Shown one piece after another: positions 1 through 7,420 of a stretch of DNA of 14,721 bases. Below the pieces are notes generated by a model. The model was given only the letters and a program-made list of their open reading frames with translations, had not been told where the DNA came from and ran no database searches. Numbering within the stretch: position 1 is the stretch's first letter; each line of letters begins with the position of its first letter. The stretch spans positions 1 to 14,721 of the forward strand of contig CANETI010000014.1 of assembly GCA_947440715.1 (NCBI GenBank). Reading direction: 5' to 3'. A program made the translations under genes and the position numbers. Source of the DNA: Planctomycetota bacterium (GTDB taxonomy: Bacteria > Planctomycetota > UBA11346).

Positions 1-45
1 CCCATTATTCCTTAAGCCTTAAGCCCAAACTCGAAATAAAACGCC

Positions 46-1032
46 ATGCTCATTCGTCCGCGTCGTAATCGTACCAGTATTGGCGTTCGCTCGTTGGTAC
101 GTGAAACGTCAGTGTCAGCACAACATTTGGTTTTACCATTATTTGTGCAAGAGGGCGATGGAGACACTCCCATCGCATCGATGCCGGGCTGTTCCCGTTT
201 AGGCATCAATCAATTAATAAAGGTCGCGCGAACGGCTTATGATTTAGGCGTGCCAGCGGTGGCGTTATTTCCGCGCTTAGAAGAAGCGTTAAAAACGCGA
301 CGTGGTGAAGAAAGTTTAAATGCTAACGGGTTACTGCAACGTGCAGTGATCACGCTAAAGAAAGCAATTCCTGGCCTGGTAGTGATTACTGATGTGGCAT
401 TAGATCCGTATTCCTCAGATGGTCACGACGGTTTAGTGTTGCGTGGCGGCGTCGCGAATGATGAAACCTTGCCATTGCTCGCGGCGATGGCGGTAGCTCA
501 GGCAAAAGCTGGTGCTGATGTGGTCGCGCCAAGCGACATGATGGATGGTCGGGTGGCGGCAATTCGCCATGCGTTAGATTCCGCTGGTTATACGCATGTC
601 GGTATTTGTTCGTATTGTGTGAAATATGCCTCTGCATTTTACGGGCCATTTCGTGACGCGCTCGATTCAGCGCCGCGTCCTGGGGAAGATCGCCCTTCGG
701 ATAAAAAGACTTATCAAATGGACCCCGCCAATGTGCGCGAAGCCATGCGCGAAGTTGCTCTCGACGAATCGGAGGGAGCCGATTGGTTAATGGTAAAGCC
801 CGGACTTCCCTATTTAGATGTGATTCGTGCGGTTCGTGAGCAATCTGATTTGCCCATAGCTGCCTATCACGTCAGCGGTGAATTTGCGATGCTCAAAGCA
901 GCTGCGGCCAATGGTTGGTTAAATTACGATGAGTGTTTATTGGAAAGCTTGTTGGCCTTTCGTCGTGCTGGTGCGGACATTATTTTTACCTACGGCGCGA
1001 TTGACGCAGCGCGGCTTTTAGCGCGACCTTGA
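46..1032 (+). CDS. hemB: delta-aminolevulinic acid dehydratase (porphobilinogen synthase)
   Basis: This cytoplasmic enzyme condenses two 5-aminolevulinate molecules into porphobilinogen, the second committed step of haem, sirohaem and B12 ring synthesis. The 328 residues match the usual family length with no gaps. Both Schiff-base lysines are visible: K193 in SYCVKYASAFYGPFR and K251 in MVKPGLPYLD. DMMDGR (164-169) and KTYQMDPAN (221-229) are also typical. The metal segment (116-129) reads DVALDPYSSDGHDG, with aspartates where zinc enzymes such as E. coli HemB carry a three-cysteine cluster. This is the plant/Pseudomonas Mg-type pattern. The ATG at 46 gives a normal N-terminus, but no clear Shine-Dalgarno precedes it. 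It is the only core metabolic gene here; a 189-bp gap with no convincing terminator separates it from the secreted-protein genes, so it probably marks the edge of the accessory region. Identification is secure. Confidence 0.97.
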   Translation: MLIRPRRNRTSIGVRSLVRETSVSAQHLVLPLFVQEGDGDTPIASMPGCSRLGINQLIKVARTAYDLGVPAVALFPRLEEALKTRRGEESLNANGLLQRAVITLKKAIPGLVVITDVALDPYSSDGHDGLVLRGGVANDETLPLLAAMAVAQAKAGADVVAPSDMMDGRVAAIRHALDSAGYTHVGICSYCVKYASAFYGPFRDALDSAPRPGEDRPSDKKTYQMDPANVREAMREVALDESEGADWLMVKPGLPYLDVIRAVREQSDLPIAAYHVSGEFAMLKAAAANGWLNYDECLLESLLAFRRAGADIIFTYGAIDAARLLARP

Positions 1033-1221
1033 GCACGCAAATAGCACGCTCATCAGTTAATCAGACTTGGTTCTAGATCCGCGCGGCTGAATAGCAGATA
1101 TTTTATCTGAATCAGAAGAGCAATGAATGGACACAAGCACGTTCGCAAGCTTTGCTGAAATGAAGTCCAACGCGGATACGTAAACAACGTACAGATATCA
1201 GCCACTTCGGAGAGGAATCAC

Positions 1222-3567
1222 ATGTCCATCGTCAAATCGTTGATCTATCTTTCGGCATGTTTCGCAACGGTCAGCATGACCGCTGGAGCAGAGAAAAAAA
1301 ATGACAAAGCGAATGATAAGGCAAATGAAAAACATCGCGTGGAAACGATTGACTACGGCGGTTTCATTGCCGGTAGCTTCGTCTGTCATCCCAAGGCGAC
1401 CTATGATAATAATACAGGCATTTATGCACTGGGTGACGGATTTGCTGACTCGGTGGCAAAAGGCGTCGTCGTCCTGTTTGGTGACAACATGGATAATGGA
1501 GCGATATTCGATTTAGATACGCAACGTATCGCGTGTGCGTGGACGGGTGGCATGCCGAGGTTAATTGGTTGGTGGTTGAACGGAAAACATGGTCCAACGT
1601 CCCAATTAACTCAGTTACCCATGTTCGCGACAAAAGGTGTCGGCTGGGCAAATCCCGACGGTTCTTTTGTCGATCCGCGTGCCGACATCGTGAAACCGTT
1701 GCCGCCTCCAGGTCCATTGCCGCGAGCGTGGTCACACTCCAACGGTTATTATCGCCACGGTCGCGAAACCATTTTTAGTTATGATGTTGCCGGCACCGCA
1801 GTTTTGGAATTATTGTCCTTACAAAAACAAGATACTGCAGCGGCAATTGCGCGCACGTTTACGATCGCCGCCCATGCCAAACCGTTGACGGTTGTTTTGG
1901 CTGAAGCAAACGGCCCAGAGGCGAAGAATGATGGTGTCGTATCTGGTGGCGATCCACGTGCGGCGTTGGCATCAGCGCCCGAAGGTTCCGTGATTTCCGT
2001 GCGAGATGGCCGATTAATATTGACGTTACCAGCGGCTTCCGCCGTAACCAACGTGACGGTGTTGGTGGCTGGCAAGGAGGCAGAATCAGCGACACTCACT
2101 AAATTGGCGAACGCAACACCAAAGCCAAGTGATTTGATGCAAAAAACCAAAGGTGGTCCGGCATTATGGAAGGAAACCTTAGAAACGGTTGGGACGCTCG
2201 GGAAAGATATCGGTGGTTTTGCCGTCGATAGCATTGGTTTACCAGAAACGAATCCGTGGCAGGCATGGGTTCGCCCAACGGGTATGGACTTCTTTGCCGA
2301 CGGTACCACCGCAGCGGTCGCAACCTTAAATGGTGATATTTTTATTGTCTCTGGAATCGATGCGGAATTAAAGAAATTAACGTGGCGGCGCTTTGCTGCG
2401 GGCATGCATGCGCCCCTGGGTGTTAAAATTGTCGATGGCCTTATTCACGTCGCCTGCCGTGATGGCATCGTACGTCTTCACGATCTCGATAAAGATGGTG
2501 AAGCTGACTATTATCATATGTTCACCATGGATTTATTGCAGACCCCGTCTTTTCACTCGTTTGTCTGTGATTTAAATACGGACGCTAGCGGTAACTTTGT
2601 GTTCTCGGTTGGTGGCGCTATTCGTGCGGGTGGTCGTGGTTTTCAATTATTGACGCCGCATATGGGTGCGGTGCTGAAATTGACGAAAGATGGTAAAACG
2701 CTGACTTCTTATGCATCTGGCTTGCGCATGCCGAATGGTTCGGCGGTACGCAGTGATGGTCAGATTACCGTATCGGACAATGAGGGCGTGTGGGTCCCTG
2801 CATCACCCATTCATTGGGTTAAAGAAGGTGATTTCCTGGGTGTCAAAAATACGGCTCACGGAAAAGAAACGCATCATCCACAGCCCATTTGTTTTATGCC
2901 GCAACGCACCGAAAGCTCGGCCTGCAGTCAAGTGTGGGTAACCAGCGATAAATGGGCGCCATTTAAAGACGATCTCTTGCACATGAGTTATGGAAAATCC
3001 GGATTATTTAAAGTCTACATGGAAGAGATTGATGGCGTCATGCAGGGAGGTGTTATTCGTTTCCCAATCCAGCTGACGTCCGCAGGTGTACGTGGCCGCT
3101 TTAATCCAGTTGATGGTCAATTATATGTGGTTGGATTAGGTATGGGACAAACGACTGCCGTGAAAACCGGTGGATTTGATCGCGTGCGCACCACGGGCAC
3201 ACCCGTACGGATGGGACGCTCTCTTGGGGTGGTTCCGAATGGTGTGCGCTTGACCTTTACCGCGAAATTGGATCCAGCCACGGCTGCGGATCCTAGTAAT
3301 TACAGCATCAAACAATGGAACTATCGTTGGACGGAAAATTACGGTTCATCAGCCTACTCAGTGGACAATCCGGAAAAGAAAACCGACGGCGATATCGTAG
3401 TTATTACCAAAGCAACTCTATCAGCTGATGGTCTTAGTGTGGTCTTGGAAGTTCCCGGCATTAAACCTGTGATGCAATTTGCCGTAAGTTGTAAGGTGGG
3501 AACTGCCGATGGCGAATTGATCTCGACGGAATTTATGAGCACCATCCATAAAGTACCGGCGAAGTAA
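1222..3567 (+). CDS. secreted DUF6797-type / beta-propeller protein, no haem c site
   Basis: The 781-residue protein is exported: residues 1-23 form a signal peptide ending TAGA before a charged linker with an NDKA/NEK repeat (24-38). Residues about 44-200 resemble DUF6797 as found in PVC proteins, from DYGGFIAG through the AWTGG motif (106-110) to a YYRHGRETIFSYDV segment. From about 348 the protein resembles sorbosone/glucose-dehydrogenase-like propellers: RPTGMDFFADG (351-361), then a calcium-loop-like DLDKDGEAD (421-429), then SGLRMPNG (499-506). The last 115 residues (SNYSIKQWNYRW around 692-703, then IHKV near the end) look like the Ig-like end module of the same families. Relatives often carry a fused cytochrome c; no CxxCH occurs here. 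Substrate and reaction are unknown. GGAGAGGA (1209-1216) supports the ATG at 1222. A strong hairpin follows, so it may be its own transcription unit. Confidence 0.75.
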   Translation: MSIVKSLIYLSACFATVSMTAGAEKKNDKANDKANEKHRVETIDYGGFIAGSFVCHPKATYDNNTGIYALGDGFADSVAKGVVVLFGDNMDNGAIFDLDTQRIACAWTGGMPRLIGWWLNGKHGPTSQLTQLPMFATKGVGWANPDGSFVDPRADIVKPLPPPGPLPRAWSHSNGYYRHGRETIFSYDVAGTAVLELLSLQKQDTAAAIARTFTIAAHAKPLTVVLAEANGPEAKNDGVVSGGDPRAALASAPEGSVISVRDGRLILTLPAASAVTNVTVLVAGKEAESATLTKLANATPKPSDLMQKTKGGPALWKETLETVGTLGKDIGGFAVDSIGLPETNPWQAWVRPTGMDFFADGTTAAVATLNGDIFIVSGIDAELKKLTWRRFAAGMHAPLGVKIVDGLIHVACRDGIVRLHDLDKDGEADYYHMFTMDLLQTPSFHSFVCDLNTDASGNFVFSVGGAIRAGGRGFQLLTPHMGAVLKLTKDGKTLTSYASGLRMPNGSAVRSDGQITVSDNEGVWVPASPIHWVKEGDFLGVKNTAHGKETHHPQPICFMPQRTESSACSQVWVTSDKWAPFKDDLLHMSYGKSGLFKVYMEEIDGVMQGGVIRFPIQLTSAGVRGRFNPVDGQLYVVGLGMGQTTAVKTGGFDRVRTTGTPVRMGRSLGVVPNGVRLTFTAKLDPATAADPSNYSIKQWNYRWTENYGSSAYSVDNPEKKTDGDIVVITKATLSADGLSVVLEVPGIKPVMQFAVSCKVGTADGELISTEFMSTIHKVPAK

Positions 3568-3614
3568 GCCACGAGGCAGGTCGCTTTCTGTTTATCGTGG
3601 TAAGAATCAGAGCT

Positions 3615-3640
3615 GCCCCGTGATGTTCACCTCACGGGGC
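3615..3640 (+). terminator. strong hairpin, candidate intrinsic terminator of the propeller gene
   Basis: A perfect 9-bp stem, GCCCCGTGA (3615-3623) with TCACGGGGC (3632-3640), encloses an 8-nt loop. It is followed by a mixed GT-rich run (GGTGTTGTTATT) rather than a clean T tract. It lies 48 bp after the stop codon of the preceding gene and 82 bp before the hydrolase start at 3722. Position and GC content favour termination of the upstream transcript; the imperfect T tail is the weak point. The hairpin also argues against translation starting upstream near 3620. Confidence 0.65.
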
Positions 3641-3721
3641 GGTGTTGTTATTCGGGCCTCATTAAGTTTAGCGTCAGTTAGTTTCATCGCATCATTATGC
3701 TGGTCGGTAAGGAAATCCGCT

Positions 3722-5041
3722 ATGCGTTCTCAATTTATTTGGTGCGTGCTCTTGTTTGCTACTGCGATTGGGGCCGCAGAACCAGCGTTGACGCGCGCGG
3801 AGAGCATTGCGCTACTCGCGCCCTATAGCGGATCCAGCCAACGTGGCGTTGATACGAGTACCTTAACCGGGAAAATTGTTACTGGTTATCAAGGTTGGTT
3901 TAATGTTCCTGGGGATGGCAGTGGTCGTGGGTGGACGCATTTAGGTCGGCGCGGTGCTTTTGCTCCTGGGCGTTGTAATATTGAGATTTGGCCAGACGTC
4001 AGCGAATTGCCGCCTAGTGATCGTTTCCCTACGGAATTTCGTTTGGCTGATGGATCAGTCGCAGAAATATTTAGTTCATTTCGCCAGGCGACGGTTGACT
4101 TGCATTTTAAGTGGATGCGCGAATACCGTATTGATGGCGCGTTTATTCAACGATTCGCCAATGAACTCGGCGATGCAAAAGCATTTCATCATCGTAACAC
4201 CGTCTTGAACCATGCACGAACAGCAGCGAATCAAACGGGTCGTGGATATGTGGTGATGTATGATTTATCGGGGTTGAAAACGGAAACGTTTCATCGCGTC
4301 GCCGATGACTGGAAAATATTATGCGACCACATGCGAATTGGACGTGACGAAAAGGATTTAGCCTATTTCAAGCATCGCGGAAAACCCGTGGTGGTGGTGT
4401 GGGGCGTGGGATTCAATGATGATCGTGGCTATTCGCTTAAAGATTGTGAACAGCTGATCGATTTTTTAAAAGATGATCCGAAGTACGGTGGCAATACGAT
4501 CATGGTGGGTGTGCCGTATTATACTCGTGAACTCAAAGCCGACTCCATTAAGGATGCGGATTTACATCGCGTTCTAAAAAAGGCAGACATCATTAATCCG
4601 TGGGCCGTCGGTCGTTTTGGTGTGGATCGCGATATGGATAACATCGTCAATAAAACCATTAAACCAGATGTGGCTTGGTGCCGTGAGCATGGTTGGGATT
4701 ATATGCCCATTATTTGGCCGGGGTTTAGCTGGCATAATTTGCGTGATGGAGAAGCGAAATTTGATCAAATTCCACGCCAAGGCGGTCAGTTTTTGTGGCG
4801 CCAAGCAGCGGCCGTTTTATCCGGTGGCGCGAATATGATCTACGTAGCTATGTTTGATGAATTAGACGAGGGCACGGCAATTTTTAAATGTAGCAATAAT
4901 CCGCCGATTGGTGCAAGCCCATTTTTGCGCGAAGCGGATGTTCCTAATGATCATTACCTCTGGCTCACGGGGCAAATTGGCCGCATCTTACGTGGTGAAA
5001 TCCCCGCGTCATCGACCATGCCCCTGCGTCCGAAACCATAA
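3722..5041 (+). CDS. secreted GH71/GH99-like glycoside hydrolase
   Basis: A 439-residue exported protein. I place the start at the ATG at 3722, not the upstream GTG at 3620. Only 3722 gives a signal peptide (MRSQFIWCVLLFATAIGA, cut before AEP) and a Shine-Dalgarno at usual spacing (AAGGAAA, 3709-3715); the earlier start would lie inside the terminator hairpin. The mature part resembles bacterial proteins annotated as GH71/GH99-like, which act on alpha-linked glucans or mannans: TGYQGWFNVPGDGSGRGW (54-71), DGAFIQRF (138-145), YVVMYDLSG (176-184), YMPIIWPGFSWHN (327-339) and MFDELDEGTAIFK (377-389). In the last motif E380 and E383 are candidate catalytic acids; I infer this from position only. 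The substrate cannot be read from sequence. Some homologues are labelled xylosidase/arabinosidase on weak grounds. The stop codon lies one base from that of the convergent FecR gene. Confidence 0.75.
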   Translation: MRSQFIWCVLLFATAIGAAEPALTRAESIALLAPYSGSSQRGVDTSTLTGKIVTGYQGWFNVPGDGSGRGWTHLGRRGAFAPGRCNIEIWPDVSELPPSDRFPTEFRLADGSVAEIFSSFRQATVDLHFKWMREYRIDGAFIQRFANELGDAKAFHHRNTVLNHARTAANQTGRGYVVMYDLSGLKTETFHRVADDWKILCDHMRIGRDEKDLAYFKHRGKPVVVVWGVGFNDDRGYSLKDCEQLIDFLKDDPKYGGNTIMVGVPYYTRELKADSIKDADLHRVLKKADIINPWAVGRFGVDRDMDNIVNKTIKPDVAWCREHGWDYMPIIWPGFSWHNLRDGEAKFDQIPRQGGQFLWRQAAAVLSGGANMIYVAMFDELDEGTAIFKCSNNPPIGASPFLREADVPNDHYLWLTGQIGRILRGEIPASSTMPLRPKP

Positions 5042-5042
5042 G

Positions 5043-6617
5043 TTATTTAACGTCTTTTCCGGCCATGATACGAAGAATGTCGTCTTGCGATAACGCGGCA
5101 GCGGTAATCACGACATCATCAACTTGACCACGTAAAAATCCCTGCGGATGCAATTGTCGATCGTTGGTGTAAGTGATATTGCGACCAACCCAGACGCCGT
5201 GGCTTTGATCGGTAATTTCTGTATCAATAGAGCGTAAGGTGCGGCGCGAGATCGGTTCTAATTGGCCATCGAGATAAACTAAAACATGGGTACCAATATC
5301 TGGCCGAACGCCGCCATACATGACCATGGCCACATGGTGCCATTGATTATCGCGTAGATCCGTTGTTCCGACTAACATACCGCCATGGGTTCCGATGCGA
5401 ATGCGACCAATCGCGCCATCTTGGGGCAGGGAATTCAGTGATAGTTGCCAGACGGAGCCAAATTTATTTTTTGAAAAATGTCCCCATGAAACGATGGCAA
5501 ATCCATCTGCGGTAGTGAAATCCTGTGGCATGCGTATCCAGCAGGCGACGGTGCGTGCACTGGTGCCACCGATGCCTGGGAAATCGCTGGCGGCGTACGC
5601 GCCTGAACCAGAAAAGTCTAATGCCTGTCCTTGTTGGCCAGACACCCAGGTCGGTAAGCGATCAGGACGTAAGCCACGTAGTATTAAATCGGTGTTGGCG
5701 GAATCGAATCCTTGCGATTGCGCTTTCGCAATCGTGCCTTGTCCCTCATCTAAACGCCAACGGACATAGGGAGGCGTGGTTGGCGTCATTGGTGGCAGGC
5801 TGGTATAAAATTCCCCAAGATTCGCAGCCAGTTTTTTCACCTGACCACCGTGAACCTGCGCGGCATCGTCTTGAGACAACAAAATCGTGTCCGTGGTATT
5901 ATTCGCTCGCGCCGTAATGGCGCCGTCAATGACATGTGCCTCGGTGGTTCCTTTGCCGTCAACGCTGACGGCAAAATGCGTGCTGATATCAACGATTTGC
6001 CCATCAGGTGTATCAATGATGTAGCCGCGACCAGCCGGTGTAACGTGTAAAGAAATGCGGCCACGCGTCAGTCGCGCGCGATTAGCCGCAAGAAAAGTGA
6101 GTTCGGCTGGTCCTTCAATGATTAATTGACCGTGACCGTGGAGGTCAAATTCAGCAAGACCACTGCTCAGCACAATGGTGCTGCCGGTGAGAATATTTTT
6201 TGGTAATTGGTGCCAAACGGCAGATGCCGAGCGCGTCGCAGAGGCTAAAACCACCGGTATGGTGATGACCCACACCAAAATGGCTAGGCCAGCAGCAAGA
6301 GCGCTGCTTAAGGCGGTGAGCCGCCACCAAGCAACCGGTTTCCTTGATTTTTTTAGCGCCGGAGGCGCCAAATGAGCTATCACGTTTTGGGTAAAAGCAT
6401 TTTGATCTGGCATTAATGCTTGTCGCACGCGATTGGTGAATTGCTGGTCATCCGGTTGCAAAGCGAGTGACAATAATCCGTGAACGATCGCCTGTTGTAG
6501 GATTTGTTGCCGTTCTGTTAATGTCGCCTGGGTTATCGCGGAGGCGCTAAGGGCATCTTCATCAGTTAAACCAATGCGTGCGGCAAGCGGTGTTTGTGGT
6601 GAGAGCGAGTCGTTCAT
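5043..6617 (-). CDS. FecR-like anti-sigma factor with C-terminal LamG domain
   Basis: A 524-residue inner-membrane regulator, probably sequestering the sigma factor encoded just upstream. Residues 1-95 form a cytoplasmic segment with no zinc-binding HxxxCxxC motif. A transmembrane helix lies at about 99-124 (ALSSALAAGLAILVWV and following). Residues about 140-265 form a periplasmic FecR domain with LSSGLAEFDLHG, EGPAELTF and IIDTPDGQIVDISTHFAV. From about 285 to 515 a LamG/concanavalin-like domain follows, with VRWRLDEGQGT at its start, TVACWIRMP, DNQWHHVAMVMYGG and the VYLDGQ turn, ending in QVDDVVI. The ATG at 6617 overlaps the sigma stop as ATGA, which implies translational coupling. An in-frame start 13 codons upstream would extend into the sigma gene and is not preferred. 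LamG folds often bind glycans, so the sensor may read a polysaccharide; the ligand is unknown. Confidence 0.85.
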   Translation of the reverse strand: MNDSLSPQTPLAARIGLTDEDALSASAITQATLTERQQILQQAIVHGLLSLALQPDDQQFTNRVRQALMPDQNAFTQNVIAHLAPPALKKSRKPVAWWRLTALSSALAAGLAILVWVITIPVVLASATRSASAVWHQLPKNILTGSTIVLSSGLAEFDLHGHGQLIIEGPAELTFLAANRARLTRGRISLHVTPAGRGYIIDTPDGQIVDISTHFAVSVDGKGTTEAHVIDGAITARANNTTDTILLSQDDAAQVHGGQVKKLAANLGEFYTSLPPMTPTTPPYVRWRLDEGQGTIAKAQSQGFDSANTDLILRGLRPDRLPTWVSGQQGQALDFSGSGAYAASDFPGIGGTSARTVACWIRMPQDFTTADGFAIVSWGHFSKNKFGSVWQLSLNSLPQDGAIGRIRIGTHGGMLVGTTDLRDNQWHHVAMVMYGGVRPDIGTHVLVYLDGQLEPISRRTLRSIDTEITDQSHGVWVGRNITYTNDRQLHPQGFLRGQVDDVVITAAALSQDDILRIMAGKDVK

Positions 6618-7180
6618 GATTCTAAACCTGTGCGCGATACACGTTCGTGCAGGCATAATGCTAATTGTTCGCGTAAACGATGCAGTTGCATGGTGAGCGC
6701 AGAATAACCACGCCCACTACTGGCTGCGATATCGCGAACGCTGATTCCAGCGACGTATCGTTGCTCTAATAAGGTGCGCGCTGGACCAGTTAGTGGTTCG
6801 AGACAGGCACGTAATGCCGAAACTAAATGTTCATTGTCTTGCGCCACACACCACGGATCGTGGTCAATGAGTGCTGATAATTCAGCACTGCCGCCGACGG
6901 CCTCGGCTTGGTGTTTGCGTAAATGATTGCGCCAATGGTTGCGCGCGATGCCAATGAGCCATCCAGGAAAGGCGCCATCACCAGTATAGGTTTGCAGGCG
7001 ACGAAACGCGGTGATGAAGACCTCTTGCGCAATATCGTCCGCACTCGCCCAATCGCTTAGCCGAACTCGTAACCAGCCGCGCACGGTGATCTGGTGGCGA
7101 TCAACCAGCGATGAAAAAGCCTCTACATCGCCATCGCGGGCACGTGTCAGTAGCTCAACATCAGTTGGAATTATCGTCAT
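6614..7180 (-). CDS. ECF-type RNA polymerase sigma factor (first pair)
   Basis: A 188-residue sigma-70 family factor of the extracytoplasmic-function type. Region 2 spans about 24-90: FSSLVDRHQ, the canonical DDIAQEVFITAFR (48-60), then GWLIGIARNHWRNHLRK (73-89). Region 4 spans about 125-175: LEPLTGPARTLLEQRY, then the helix-turn-helix VRDIAASSGRGYSALTMQLH (148-167). Regions 1.1 and 3 are absent, as expected. I chose the ATG at 7180. An extension to 7294 adds 38 residues with no family similarity and reads through the repeats of the spacer. No strong Shine-Dalgarno precedes 7180. The stop codon overlaps the FecR-LamG start, so the two form a sigma/anti-sigma pair. It is transcribed divergently from the 804-residue protein gene, a natural candidate target. 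An autoregulatory ECF promoter could not be assigned with confidence. Confidence 0.9.
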   Translation of the reverse strand: MTIIPTDVELLTRARDGDVEAFSSLVDRHQITVRGWLRVRLSDWASADDIAQEVFITAFRRLQTYTGDGAFPGWLIGIARNHWRNHLRKHQAEAVGGSAELSALIDHDPWCVAQDNEHLVSALRACLEPLTGPARTLLEQRYVAGISVRDIAASSGRGYSALTMQLHRLREQLALCLHERVSRTGLES

Positions 7181-7201
7181 AAGTGTCTGCCGATCAGCGT
7201 G

Positions 7202-7264
7202 GTGACACGATGGCGCGGAATCTTCGTGCTGCCCGAAGATTTTGATTTCGCGCCATCGTGTCAC
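7202..7264. repeat. nested inverted repeat H1 (16-bp plus 8-bp stems)
   Basis: The outer arms GTGACACGATGGCGCG (7202-7217) and CGCGCCATCGTGTCAC (7249-7264) are perfectly complementary. Inside them AATCTTCG (7219-7226) pairs perfectly with CGAAGATT (7234-7241) around a 7-nt loop. The two stems are separated by an asymmetric internal loop of 1 nt on one side and 7 nt on the other. It starts 21 bp upstream of the sigma ATG at 7180. This is far stronger than expected by chance. Confidence 0.9.
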
Positions 7265-7288
7265 GGGGTGTGGGGGCGATAGACCCCG
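7264..7288. repeat. inverted repeat H2 (6-bp stem)
   Basis: CGGGGT (7264-7269) pairs with ACCCCG (7283-7288) around a 13-nt G-rich loop. It shares its first base with the last base of H1, so full H1 and full H2 compete for one pair only and could stack. Taken alone it would be unremarkable; its place in the series is what matters. Confidence 0.55.
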
Positions 7289-7360
7289 CAGCAACAGCGA
7301 ACAGCCCAGCCGAGACGATCATGAACCTTTGGTTCCGGCTCGGTTGGGCTGTGTTTGCTG
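7289..7360. repeat. nested inverted repeat H3 (14-bp stem with one wobble)
   Basis: ACAGCCCAGCCGAG (7301-7314) pairs with CTCGGTTGGGCTGT (7339-7352) with a single non-Watson-Crick position, G7309 opposite T7344. That pair is a G.U wobble in a + strand RNA but a C.A mismatch in a minus-strand RNA. An inner 5-bp hairpin, GAACC (7323-7327) with GGTTC (7331-7335), sits at the tip. At the base CAGCAA (7289-7294) can pair with TTGCTG (7355-7360) across an internal loop. The layout (long outer stem, internal loop, inner hairpin) resembles H1. Confidence 0.8.
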
Positions 7361-7373
7361 GCATCAAATAGTC

Positions 7374-7400
7374 TGTGTTACGTTGATCAGTGATAACACA
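7374..7400. repeat. inverted repeat H4 just upstream of the ribosome binding site
   Basis: TGTGTTA (7374-7380) pairs perfectly with TAACACA (7394-7400) around 13 nt that include the palindrome TGATCA (7384-7389). It ends 20 bp before the ATG at 7421. It could be an operator for a dimeric regulator or the last hairpin of a structured leader. Confidence 0.55.
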
Positions 7401-7420
7401 AGAAATGTGAGGAGGCCAGT

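Larger units (their letters stand above)
7181..7420. promoter_or_regulatory. divergent intergenic region with four consecutive inverted repeats
   Basis: The 240-bp spacer between the divergent sigma gene and the 804-residue protein gene should hold promoters for both. It contains four successive inverted repeats at 7202-7264, 7264-7288, 7289-7360 and 7374-7400, listed separately, so well over half of the spacer can pair with itself. None is followed by a T tract on either strand, so they do not look like intrinsic terminators, which would make little sense between divergent genes anyway. The last hairpin ends 8 nt before the Shine-Dalgarno GAGGAGG (7409-7415). A structured 5' leader of the + strand mRNA or a set of DNA operators are the main options. 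No known riboswitch class was recognised. Confidence 0.6.

Noticed and set aside
11..24. Tandem CTTAAGC repeat upstream of hemB
   Set aside because: Only two 7-bp units near the window edge; could be chance, and no function can be assigned.
1031..1053. Possible terminator overlapping the hemB stop
   Set aside because: Only a 5-bp stem before mismatches and no T tract; too weak to call.
1779..2405. 208-codon minus-strand open frame opposite the propeller gene
   Set aside because: It lies wholly inside a well-supported gene, and its composition mirrors the complementary strand; no signal, motif or ribosome binding site supports it.
3620..3721. N-terminal extension of the hydrolase from a GTG at 3620
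   Set aside because: It begins inside a strong hairpin, has no Shine-Dalgarno, and would bury the clear signal peptide that starts at 3722.
7202..7264. H1 as an integron attC site or insertion-sequence end
   Set aside because: No GTTRRRY/RYYYAAC core sites, no flanking target duplication and no transposase or integrase in the window.
7181..7294. N-terminal extension of the first sigma factor to 7294
   Set aside because: The extra 38 residues do not resemble ECF sigma factors and are encoded by the inverted repeats of the spacer.
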